Assembly (NCBI RefSeq): GCF_000729995.1
Contig: NZ_JNFG01000020.1
Span: 372,001-436,000, forward strand
DNA from: Caballeronia sordidicola
GTDB lineage: Bacteria > Pseudomonadota > Gammaproteobacteria > Burkholderiales > Burkholderiaceae
Direction of reading: 5' to 3'
DNA: 64,000 bases
Part shown: positions 52,685-60,422 of the stretch, piece by piece
How positions within the stretch are numbered: the stretch's first letter is position 1
How the letters are laid out: every line of letters starts with the position of its first letter
Notes under the pieces: generated by a model
Database searches by the model: none
What the model saw: only the letters and a program-made list of their open reading frames with translations
Told to the model about the DNA's origin: nothing
Position numbers and translations under genes: made by a program

Positions 52685-53095
52685 GAGCTAGCTCCTTGTC
52701 CATATTGTGGATAGTTTTATCGTTTTATGGACACACTATTCTTCATGCGGACCGTCTCTGTCAAGGCGCGGTGATCGTGCGGCGCGTCATGAATTTTCTG
52801 GTGCGCACGACGCTGCAGAGACGCTCTGCCGTTAAGCTTTCCACATTGAAAGGCTGAATTTGACTCGATGCCGGCTAGCGGATCGCGGCGCATGGCCCAT
52901 TACATAGCGCTAAGTGTTACGCGATAATGCCAGCTGGGTTAGGACGCATACAACCGCATATCTGGCACTAAGCAAATGCGGCAGGCGCTTGGGAAAGGCT
53001 ATGCGTAGTTGCTGGATCTATGAAGCTGCAATAACGTCACTCTCAACTATCGCGCGTTGCTCAAAGCGACGTCGCCGCTCAACCTGGAATTCTTC
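52685..53095. other. Intergenic region between divergent operon and MFS exporter
   Basis: The 411 bases contain the inverted repeat near the cupin gene at the left edge; the rest has no recognisable gene, repeat or RNA. It presumably holds the promoters of both divergent units. Confidence 0.35.
52697..52733. promoter_or_regulatory. Inverted repeat upstream of the cupin gene
   Basis: TGTCCATA at 52697-52704 and TATGGACA at 52726-52733 are exact inverses separated by 21 bases; TCCA-TATTG-TGGA (52699-52711) forms a shorter overlapping dyad. They are 13-49 bases upstream of the cupin start (52684), where the operon promoter should lie. A candidate operator for the operon's IclR regulator. Confidence 0.45.
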
Positions 53096-54550
53096 ATGAG
53101 CAGCAGTTCGTTGCCAACATCCTCTGCCGCTCGCTGGCTGCCTTACATAGTCGCGGGAACGTTCTTCATGGAGTATCTGGATACCACCGTCATCGCGACA
53201 GCGTTGCCGCAGATGGCCCGTTCGTTCGGTGTCGGCCCGAACGCGCTAAGCATAGGAATGACCGCCTATATGCTCGCACTGGCGATCTTTATTCCGGTAA
53301 GCGGTTGGGTCGCGGATCGAGTCGGTTCACGGACGGTGTTCTTTAGCGCGATCGTCGTGTTCGTGATTGCTTCGGTGTTATGCGGCTTGTCGAACTCGGT
53401 TGCCGAGTTTACCGCGGCGCGTTTACTGCAAGGCGCCGGAGGCGCGATGATGGTGCCGGTCGGGCGGCTGATTGTAGTCCGCAGTACGGAGAAAAGCCGT
53501 CTCATGCAGGCTATCTCCACCATCACATGGCCTGCCATTGCCGCACCAGTGGTCGGCCCACCCGTTGGCGGTTTCATCACCACGTACGCGTCATGGCGCT
53601 GGATTTTCCTCTTGAATGTTCCGTTCGGAATCTGTGCGCTGGTAGCGGTCGCCATGCTTGTTCCGAACTTGCGCGGCGCCGAGCGCAAGCCGCTGGATAT
53701 GGTGGGCCTCGCGCTTAGCGGCGCCGCCCTGACCGCCATTCTTTACGGTGCGGAACTTGCCAGCCAGCCCGACAGCAATGCATGGGTCGCAGGGGCAGTA
53801 GTCCTGGCCGGCCTCGTGATTGGCTTCGCCGCGGTTCGCTACGCGGCGGGTCATCCGCATCCGCTGATCGATTTTTCGACGCTGAAGATTCCGACTTATT
53901 CAGTAACCGTCCTCACTGGTTCGCTGACGCGTATCGGCATTGGCGCCGTGCCGTATTTAATGCCGTTGCTGTTCCAGATCGGTTTTGGTCTTTCTGCTTT
54001 CAAGTCGGGCCTGTTGCTGCTTGCCAGTGCGCTTGGCAACCTCGGCATGAAAGCGCTGACCACGCGGATTCTGCGGCGTTTCGGCTTCAGGTATGTCTCG
54101 ATTGTCGCCGTAGCGACAGCGGGCATATTTACGATCATATGCGGCCTCCTTACGCCGTTGTCGCCGCTTGCTTGTGTCCTGATCGTGGTATTCGTCTATG
54201 GCGTGGCGCGGTCCATGCAGTTTTCCTTGCTGGCAACCCTCGCTTACGCCGACGTGGGGGCCCCGCAAATGAGCGCCGCGAGCACGTTATGGAGTGCGGC
54301 TGCACAGATGACCATAGGACTAGGCATTGCATTCGGCGCAGTGGCTTTGCGGGCCGCCGCGCTACTTAACGGTGAGACCGCTAGTGTGCAAGGCATGCAT
54401 TTCACCCTCGACGATTTCCGGCTTGCGTTCCTGTTCGCCGGCTTACTGACGCTGCTCTCCGTATGGGGCTACTTCAAGGTTGCTCGCGACGCCGGGCAGA
54501 GTGTAGGCGGTGGATCGATGAGGCAGAATGTGTCACAGAGAAGCAATTAG
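53096..54550 (+). CDS. MFS transporter, DHA2 (14-TM drug:H+ antiporter) type
   Basis: The start at 53096 gives 484 residues with about 14 hydrophobic segments. MEYLDTTVIATALPQMARSF in TM1 is the DHA2 signature (LDxTIVNVALP-like), followed by WVADRVGSRTVFFSAIVVF (DRxGSR motif) and RLLQGAGGAMMVPVGRLI (antiporter motif C region). Such proteins export drugs or lipophilic compounds from the inner membrane. No membrane-fusion partner is adjacent. A TIGR02594 gene follows after seven bases. Confidence 0.88.
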   Translation: MSSSSLPTSSAARWLPYIVAGTFFMEYLDTTVIATALPQMARSFGVGPNALSIGMTAYMLALAIFIPVSGWVADRVGSRTVFFSAIVVFVIASVLCGLSNSVAEFTAARLLQGAGGAMMVPVGRLIVVRSTEKSRLMQAISTITWPAIAAPVVGPPVGGFITTYASWRWIFLLNVPFGICALVAVAMLVPNLRGAERKPLDMVGLALSGAALTAILYGAELASQPDSNAWVAGAVVLAGLVIGFAAVRYAAGHPHPLIDFSTLKIPTYSVTVLTGSLTRIGIGAVPYLMPLLFQIGFGLSAFKSGLLLLASALGNLGMKALTTRILRRFGFRYVSIVAVATAGIFTIICGLLTPLSPLACVLIVVFVYGVARSMQFSLLATLAYADVGAPQMSAASTLWSAAAQMTIGLGIAFGAVALRAAALLNGETASVQGMHFTLDDFRLAFLFAGLLTLLSVWGYFKVARDAGQSVGGGSMRQNVSQRSN

Positions 54551-54557
54551 AACGTGA

Positions 54558-55025
54558 ATGGGCCCGTTGAGAATGGTCGAAGGTATGAGTGAGCCAATAG
54601 ATGAACCCGCATGGTTGTCCCTCGCATTCGCTGAGCGTGGGGTCCGGCGCTTCGGGCCGGGAGAGAGTAATCCGCGTATTGTCGAATACAACGCGCACAC
54701 GAATCTGGCGGGCTATGACGACAAAATCTCGTGGTGCTCGTCGTTTTTGAACTGGTGTCTTGCGAAGACAGGTCAGCGTGGCACGGGGTCCGCGCTTGCG
54801 CGTTCCTGGCTTGAGTGGGGCCGGGCCCTCGACAGCCCTGTTTATGGGTGCGTCGTTGTCTTGTCCCGTGACGATCCCGCTAGCTGGAAGGGGCACGTCA
54901 GCTTTTATCTTCGCCACGACGCCGACACCATTTACCTCTTCGGCGGCAATCAGCTTGGCGAAGTACGCGAGCTTGACTATCCGCTAGCGTCGGTGCTGGG
55001 CTATCGGTGGCCAGAGTCTGTCTGA
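54558..55025 (+). CDS. TIGR02594-family (CHAP-like) protein
   Basis: The 155-residue frame has a Met at 54558, 54573 and 54585; the last (MSEPIDEPAWL) is also a plausible start. The pattern GYDDKISWCSSFLNWCLAKT followed by GQRGTGSALARSWLEWG and GHVSFYLRH is that of TIGR02594 proteins, NlpC/P60- or CHAP-like cysteine hydrolases in which the Cys of SWCSSF and His of GHVSFY form the active site. They may cleave peptidoglycan peptides. There is no signal peptide, so export or role is unclear. It follows the MFS gene on the same strand. Confidence 0.75.
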   Translation: MGPLRMVEGMSEPIDEPAWLSLAFAERGVRRFGPGESNPRIVEYNAHTNLAGYDDKISWCSSFLNWCLAKTGQRGTGSALARSWLEWGRALDSPVYGCVVVLSRDDPASWKGHVSFYLRHDADTIYLFGGNQLGEVRELDYPLASVLGYRWPESV

Positions 55026-55075
55026 GATTTTCCGCACGATCTGCCTTGCAAAACGTGCGCGGATCAACATCGTGC

Positions 55076-55468
55076 TCACGCGGGATCGTGGCAGCAAACG
55101 CAGATCTTGTTTCCGTCCGGGTCACGAAAGTACGCACCGTAGTAATGCGGGTGATAGTGCGTCCGCAAGCCAGGCGGCCCATCGCAGATACCTCCGTTCG
55201 CGAGGGCGATGGCGTGGCAGCGATCGACGGTATCGCGGTCGTGGGCAAGAAAGGCAGTCATCTGTCCGTTGCCGGCGCTGGCAGTGTTGCCATCGAATGG
55301 CGGTCCGATCAGGAACAATGGGCGCGGCGCATCGGCCGCAACCCAGCCGGCCCAGGATTTGTCGTCGTCGCGGAATTTCAATGGCAGCCCCAGCGCTTCC
55401 ATGATCGGCGAGTAGAAACGGAAAGCACGGGAAAAGTCGGTGACACCTACATGGATGTGTGAAAACAT
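55076..55468 (-). CDS. VOC family protein (glyoxalase/bleomycin-resistance fold)
   Basis: The start at 55468 gives 130 residues. It is a single VOC unit: MFSHIHVGVTDFSRAFRFY and PIMEALGLPLKF, then HYHPHYYGAYFRDPDGNKICVCCH near the end, with the metal-binding His/Glu positions typical for the family partly as H and the C-terminal CVCCH. Such small proteins are isomerases or dioxygenases of unknown substrate. The longer open frame to 55645 is not used. Confidence 0.8.
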   Translation of the reverse strand: MFSHIHVGVTDFSRAFRFYSPIMEALGLPLKFRDDDKSWAGWVAADAPRPLFLIGPPFDGNTASAGNGQMTAFLAHDRDTVDRCHAIALANGGICDGPPGLRTHYHPHYYGAYFRDPDGNKICVCCHDPA

Positions 55469-55592
55469 CTGGCCGTTCCTTAACGGTGGGTGACAAGCGG
55501 ATGAGCGATCATGATCTCGCCGACACTGTCCCATGGCAAGCCGTAGCACGAGTTCGTCGAGTGCGGCTTTGCCTGGTCGCCGCTGCACTTCT

Positions 55593-56237
55593 TCAAGCAC
55601 TAAGTGGTTTTGTTGCTCGCACGAGAACAGCTTCCAGGCAGCCAAAAATGATCAAAGGAGCGATAGCGCCTGCTGGTCCCGCAATCTCATAGCCAATCCT
55701 CGCACAAACATAAAGGAGGACCAGCATGCTCTGCATCATGCCGGGAGCTCCTATTGCGCGATGCTGTGACCCATAGTGATATCCAATCCAGAAAGCGAAA
55801 CGTGTGGCGATCCAGACCACGGTGGTTGCGACAACCGCGCGCATCGAGTGTCCGTCGTCGCAGTAGAAAGCCAGCGCGAAAAGTCCGGGGACAAACAGGA
55901 CCAGTTGCTCGAGTGTGTTTTGTAGATAGCGCAGGTTGATCGTCAGGCGACGCGTTTCATAACCCGACAGTGGATCGATTGCCGGCGAGCGCAAGCGTTC
56001 ATGCGCAACCGCTTCAATGCCCGTGAGGAAGCAGAGGAGGATTGCGATGCTGCAGCACTTGAGAGCAAACACGAGCCGGGCGAGCGGCTCCGCCATGCCG
56101 CCAAGCGGCGGCAGGAAGTAGTAAACGCCAAGCCACAAAGCAATGGTGACAGGGAACGCGATTGCGATTTCCGCGATCAGGGTTGATTGGTGCCGGCGAA
56201 TAACGCCGGCACCTTCAGATTCAAGGGCTTTCTTCAT
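55593..56237 (-). CDS. MAPEG-family-like membrane protein
   Basis: The start at 56237 follows AGGGAGA and gives 214 residues with about five hydrophobic segments. The NTLEQLVLFVPGLFALAFYC stretch and the preceding YETRRLTINLRYLQN are the MAPEG motif (NxxEN/Q..). The family includes glutathione-dependent and leukotriene-related membrane enzymes; bacterial members are uncharacterised. A long, N-terminal hydrophobic part distinguishes it from short MAPEG proteins. Substrate unknown. Confidence 0.7.
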   Translation of the reverse strand: MKKALESEGAGVIRRHQSTLIAEIAIAFPVTIALWLGVYYFLPPLGGMAEPLARLVFALKCCSIAILLCFLTGIEAVAHERLRSPAIDPLSGYETRRLTINLRYLQNTLEQLVLFVPGLFALAFYCDDGHSMRAVVATTVVWIATRFAFWIGYHYGSQHRAIGAPGMMQSMLVLLYVCARIGYEIAGPAGAIAPLIIFGCLEAVLVRATKPLSA

Positions 56238-56383
56238 GGTTGTCTCCCTGAGGCCGGGCCGCTGAAGTGAGCATAAGGGCTTTTGACGGCCCGTCAACGC
56301 GGTGGAACCCGCGGTGAGCGATGTCGAGTCCCGCAGGACGCGGGCGTTTCAACGCTAAGCCTTCATTGAGCTGGCGATGCCTG

Positions 56384-57553
56384 TCACGGATTGGATGCAC
56401 ACGGGAATTCGGGGCTGTCGGAAAAGAGCACCGGTAAGCTGCAGCTATTCACCAGAACGTGTTTCGAATCGTGATCCGCGCCCGGCACGAGCACAAGACT
56501 TTGATGCAAATCCGTTGGATGCCGCATGCGCATGTAGTTCATATAGGAAACGCTGCGGCTAAGGCGGTCGGTCCCTTGCAGCTCACCCGCGCAAGACTGG
56601 TCCAGTTCACTGTGATTCGGGTCGTTGTCTGCGGTTCCTGCGAGGTAGACAACATCGCGCCCGGCGTATGCTGCCTCAATGGCTTGCGCGGATTGGCCGC
56701 TTGCATAAGGCGGCGCGTTATCCAGGCCATAACGCCACTGCGTGGCGCCAGGGCAGGTAGCCGGATCGACCGCTTTGAAGCCGCCTGAGGCGGATGGCCG
56801 GAGGTTGTCGAAATAAAGAAAACTACTGGGTTCCACCACCACATAACGGGTGTGTATTCCCAGCGCGGTCAACGCTTGCTCGCCGTGTCCAACGGCTGCG
56901 TATCGTTGCACGAGTTGCGCGCCCGCCGAGTGGCCCACGAGTACAACGGTGCGCAAGTCCGGGTATCGCGTACGGTCTGCAAAGTGGTCGAGTAGACGAT
57001 CAAGTATTTCGAATCCGCTGACGGGTACGGGCGATAACGCCGGCCAGCCACGCGACCAGTCATGCATCTTCCAGCGCAACACGGTGGCAGGCAAGCCTCG
57101 GGCAGCGATGTCTTGCGGGACCAGGAACTGAGGGCCGACGATCAAGGTTGTTCCGGTCACGGCCGCCATCCTCGCTGCCTCAACGGTTGAGGACCAGTTT
57201 GATTTCGCGTTGCGGCTTTCCCCATGCACGATGATGACAACTCGCTCCGTACCCGCAGCGTTGGCGTTCAGCGGAATGGTTGAGTACACCGGAATGGTGC
57301 CCTTGCCGGATGTTGTTTCAATATCGAACTGCTGGTCGGGCGTAGCTCGGACAGGCTTGCCTGGACCCGTCTTGCTGTCTGGATCGTAGGCAGTCGGTAT
57401 TGTTGATCCGAGGTGTTCGGCTGGGCTTTGCATGTCAGGAATAAGCGCGGAGTTTTTCGCGGGCGCGTTTATGGCTTGAGCACTAACGTTGTGGGGGATC
57501 GTCAGGCCGAATGCGACGCTGCATAGCAAGGTGAATAGAATCGCTAGTCTCAT
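56384..57553 (-). CDS. Secreted alpha/beta hydrolase-like protein
   Basis: The 389-residue product has a signal peptide (about 1-25, cut near VSA-QAI) and an alpha/beta-hydrolase core. VVIIVHGESRNAKSNWSS holds the oxyanion strand, VVLVGHSAGAQLVQRY at about 205-220 has the GHSAG nucleophile elbow, VYLAGTADNDPNH carries the acid, and VPGADHDSKHVLVNS supplies the histidine. It probably acts in the periplasm or outside on an ester. The gene is not in a clear operon; its convergent and divergent neighbours are unrelated. Confidence 0.82.
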   Translation of the reverse strand: MRLAILFTLLCSVAFGLTIPHNVSAQAINAPAKNSALIPDMQSPAEHLGSTIPTAYDPDSKTGPGKPVRATPDQQFDIETTSGKGTIPVYSTIPLNANAAGTERVVIIVHGESRNAKSNWSSTVEAARMAAVTGTTLIVGPQFLVPQDIAARGLPATVLRWKMHDWSRGWPALSPVPVSGFEILDRLLDHFADRTRYPDLRTVVLVGHSAGAQLVQRYAAVGHGEQALTALGIHTRYVVVEPSSFLYFDNLRPSASGGFKAVDPATCPGATQWRYGLDNAPPYASGQSAQAIEAAYAGRDVVYLAGTADNDPNHSELDQSCAGELQGTDRLSRSVSYMNYMRMRHPTDLHQSLVLVPGADHDSKHVLVNSCSLPVLFSDSPEFPCASNP

Positions 57554-58048
57554 GCAGTTCCCTGAGCGTTAAACAAAGCTTGCACATCATAGATTGAGCC
57601 GATGCATACTGAGTCCCCAGCATGCAGATATTAGAATGAGCAATCATGCGTGCAATTGAAAGGGTTGAAAGGGGGCGGCGCTTCAATCCGCTTGCCCGTT
57701 TGCAAGAACATCTTGGCAAGCACGTCGCATTAAACGTAAAAGGATCGAGAAATCCGTCGCTGTAAGAGACGTTCGTAAGATCCGAGCCTCGCTTGAGCAG
57801 GACGGCATAAAAATAACGAGAGAACGGAGCCTTCTGTATGGATTGGACGCAGGCGGAAGCCTTGGTCGACCGTCTTGTTGCGCAGTGGCAGTCGGGCAAT
57901 GGACCGGGCGGCGGCATGACGCGGTTCCAGCGCGAACAGTGACTCCGCGATGATTCCTCCACACTCACGAGCAAGCCCTTATGGCCTCTCCGTAATATTG
58001 CAATCCCATCACGGCGACGAATAACTTTCATTAAAAATCATCGATCCC
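57554..58048. other. Intergenic region with a possible short ORF
   Basis: The 495 bases include a plus-strand reading frame at 57838-57942 (34 codons, MDWTQAEALVDRLV start, GGAG nine bases upstream) that looks coding-like in composition but has no recognised homology. A longer minus-strand open frame (57483-58031) seems non-coding. No RNA gene or terminator was found. Confidence 0.35.
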
Positions 58049-59929
58049 ATGACAATAAAACATTGCCGCAACGCTGCATTGCAATCGAAGTGGATAGCGC
58101 AGTTCTTCGTTTCACTGACACTGCTTTCGCCGTGGCTCGCGCCATGTCACGCTGCTGACGTTGAAGTCACTCAGGTACAGCGGGTAGTGACAGTCGATGA
58201 GGCGGGTCGTGCGACCACGCACACGACACTGAAGATCAACCTGTCGAGCGACATCGCTCTACAGAACTTTTCGCAATTTCCGATTGATTACAACGCAGAG
58301 CTTCAGTCGGTGTCGGTCGACGCGGCCGAGACAATCCACGCGGACGGAACGCATGTGGTCGCCGACTTGAAAAGCGCGGTGTTCGACCGAGCGGCGCCGG
58401 TCACGATCACTGCACCTCAATTCAGCGCGGCGCATCTGCGCATTGTCGCTTTCCCGGCGGTCACCAAGGGCGACACGGTGTTGCTGTCCTACACCGTAAC
58501 CGACCTCGACACACTCTACCCCGGCAAATTCACGGACCTCGAGGCGTATCCGCCGACCAGCGATTTCCGTGATGTCAGCGTCACGCTCGACACGCCCGCC
58601 GACATGCTCGTGAATATTGATGCGCCGGGCATGCAAGCGCAGCAAGACACGGTGCAAGGTGGCCGGCATGTGCGCATATACCGCTATCACACACCGGGCA
58701 GTGGTCCTGTCGCGCCGCAAGCCAACGCGCTGACCTGGACCGACATCGGCCCGTATTTCCTCGCCACGAACTTCCGCGACTACGCCGAAATAGGGCAGGC
58801 GTATCACGCGCGTTCAGGCGAGCAAGACGTGCCGTCGGCGGCAGTTCAGACACTCGCCGACAGCCTCACGGAAGGTGTGATCGACCGGCGTGAACAGGCG
58901 GCGCGCCTGTACGACTGGGTGAGCCGTAACGTTCGTTATGTCGGCGTATACATTGGCGCCGGCCCGGTTGTGCCGCGCAGCGCCGACGTTGTCCTGAGCG
59001 GGCGCTATGGCGACTGCAAGGACCACGTCACGTTGTTCGCCGCGCTGCTCAAGGCGAAGCACATTGAAAGCCACAGCGTGCTTGTCAATTCCGGCAATGG
59101 GTATCGCTTGCCGAATGCGCCCGATTTTGCAGTGTTCAGCCACGCTATTACCTGGCTGCCCGAGTTCAAGGTGTTCGCCGATACAACCGCAGGCTTCGCG
59201 CCGTTCGGAACGCTGACGTTCGACACGAGCGACAAGCCCGCACTCGATACCGCCAACGGAGTCATCCTCCACACGCCGCCGCAGAACGAGACGAATAGCC
59301 GTTCTTCGGTCGACTACGCGTTGAATATCGACGATGACGGCGATGCCTACGTCACGGCCCACGCTAAACTGAGCGGGCAGGTGAGCATTGGTGTGCGCCG
59401 TACTTTCTCGCAACAGCCGCGGACGCGGATCGAATACGACATGCTGAGGCGCGTCGGATTGACGGGTGCGTTGCATGTGACGCCGGCCGATCCGGACGAG
59501 CTCGAGGTACCGTTCACGTTGTCATTGAGTGGCAAGCTTGACCAGCTCGCGATCATGCCCGGGCCAGCGGCATTCTCAGTGCCGCGCATGCCGAGCTTCG
59601 ACTCTATCCAGGGCTTTGCCGAGACTGTGCTTCGGCAGATGAACAGTCCGCTGGACGGCACCTGCAGCGGGACGGGGCTGAGAGAGCACTACGTCGTGGA
59701 GATTCCCGACAAAGCCAAAATCCTCGCGATTCCATCGGGTATATCCATGGATAGCGGCGAGATTTCGTACCACTCGAGTTACCGGCAGCACGACAACACG
59801 GTGGAAATTGACCGGGTGCTGGAACGCCGGCTGACAAGCAACGTTTGCAGCGGCGCCAAGCTGGCGGAGTGGGCCGGTATTGCGAGCGCTATTTCCAAGG
59901 ACCTGAAGCGACAGGTGCTGTACAAATAG
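58049..59929 (+). CDS. DUF3857 and transglutaminase-domain protein
   Basis: The 626-residue protein has an N-terminal signal/anchor (about 15-35, CHAADVEVTQ) and a DUF3857 domain (about 60-240, with DTVLLSYTVTDLDTLYPGKF). A transglutaminase-like domain from about 275 follows: the Cys in GRYGDCKDHVTLFAALLKAK, His in FSHAITWLPEF and Asp in VFADTTAGF make the C-H-D triad. The C-terminus ends VLYK. Such proteins are periplasmic; roles are poorly defined, some being linked to surface polysaccharide or sporulation-like cell-envelope functions. It stands alone. Confidence 0.8.
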   Translation: MTIKHCRNAALQSKWIAQFFVSLTLLSPWLAPCHAADVEVTQVQRVVTVDEAGRATTHTTLKINLSSDIALQNFSQFPIDYNAELQSVSVDAAETIHADGTHVVADLKSAVFDRAAPVTITAPQFSAAHLRIVAFPAVTKGDTVLLSYTVTDLDTLYPGKFTDLEAYPPTSDFRDVSVTLDTPADMLVNIDAPGMQAQQDTVQGGRHVRIYRYHTPGSGPVAPQANALTWTDIGPYFLATNFRDYAEIGQAYHARSGEQDVPSAAVQTLADSLTEGVIDRREQAARLYDWVSRNVRYVGVYIGAGPVVPRSADVVLSGRYGDCKDHVTLFAALLKAKHIESHSVLVNSGNGYRLPNAPDFAVFSHAITWLPEFKVFADTTAGFAPFGTLTFDTSDKPALDTANGVILHTPPQNETNSRSSVDYALNIDDDGDAYVTAHAKLSGQVSIGVRRTFSQQPRTRIEYDMLRRVGLTGALHVTPADPDELEVPFTLSLSGKLDQLAIMPGPAAFSVPRMPSFDSIQGFAETVLRQMNSPLDGTCSGTGLREHYVVEIPDKAKILAIPSGISMDSGEISYHSSYRQHDNTVEIDRVLERRLTSNVCSGAKLAEWAGIASAISKDLKRQVLYK

Positions 59930-59940
59930 ACGCAAACGCT

Positions 59941-59961
59941 CGCCACCCGCATCAGGTGGCG
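59941..59961 (+). terminator. Hairpin after the DUF3857 gene
   Basis: CGCCACC (59941-59947) and GGTGGCG (59955-59961) pair perfectly with a seven-base loop, 11 bases after the stop. The following bases (TAGTTATGC) lack a clear U-run, so termination is only possible. Confidence 0.4.
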
Positions 59962-60143
59962 TAGTTATGCATCTGCGGTAGTGGTTTTTCTGACTCGTCG
60001 AGTTACAAAGGCGCGTGTCTAAACAAGCCGACTAAAGATGCGCGCCAGTCAATAAGTGCGCCTGCAAACCTTTCAATTCAACTTGGCCGAAATATTCGCA
60101 AGGATCTCAAAACGTAAAATACTCAACGAGCTTTTGCATAAAA

Positions 60144-60170
60144 GGCCTAACGCTAGGAAAGCATTAGGCC
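60144..60170 (-). terminator. Minus-strand terminator-like hairpin
   Basis: Bases 60144-60154 (GGCCTAACGCT) and 60160-60170 (AGCATTAGGCC) form an 11-base stem with one mismatch and an AGGAA loop. On the minus strand it is followed by TTTTATGC, as in an intrinsic terminator, yet no minus-strand gene is seen upstream of it. It might end an unseen small transcript or act as a plus-strand structure. Confidence 0.35.
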
Positions 60171-60422
60171 GGCGATCGACCTATTGCGCATGCTGTCCTT
60201 ACAAATATTAATAAAGCGACTTAGCAATCCAGCTTATTTGGGATCAACAGCCTTGGAGTCTTAAGTTCGCTATGCATTCTTTGTAAATGTCATGCATCGT
60301 TTGCAACGGAATGTATGTAATGTGAAGTGTGTCATCCACGGGTACCAAACCTGCGTTAGACAGTGCGTGTCTTAGGTCGATGCTAACCTGACAAACTGAA
60401 AACTACCGGAGGTTTTGCACCC

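Larger units (their letters stand above)
59930..60422. other. AT-rich intergenic region with two hairpins
   Basis: The 493 bases between the DUF3857 and FecR/DUF6600 genes are visibly AT-rich in places and have no recognisable gene. Apart from the hairpin after the DUF3857 gene, a second stem is at 60144-60154/60160-60170. The end carries GGAGG (60408-60412), the ribosome-binding site of the next gene. Confidence 0.4.

Noticed and set aside
57483..58031. Minus-strand open frame of 182 codons in the interval upstream of the DUF3857 gene
   Set aside because: Composition unlike neighbours, overlaps the signal-peptide end of the hydrolase gene and shows no domain or ribosome-binding site.
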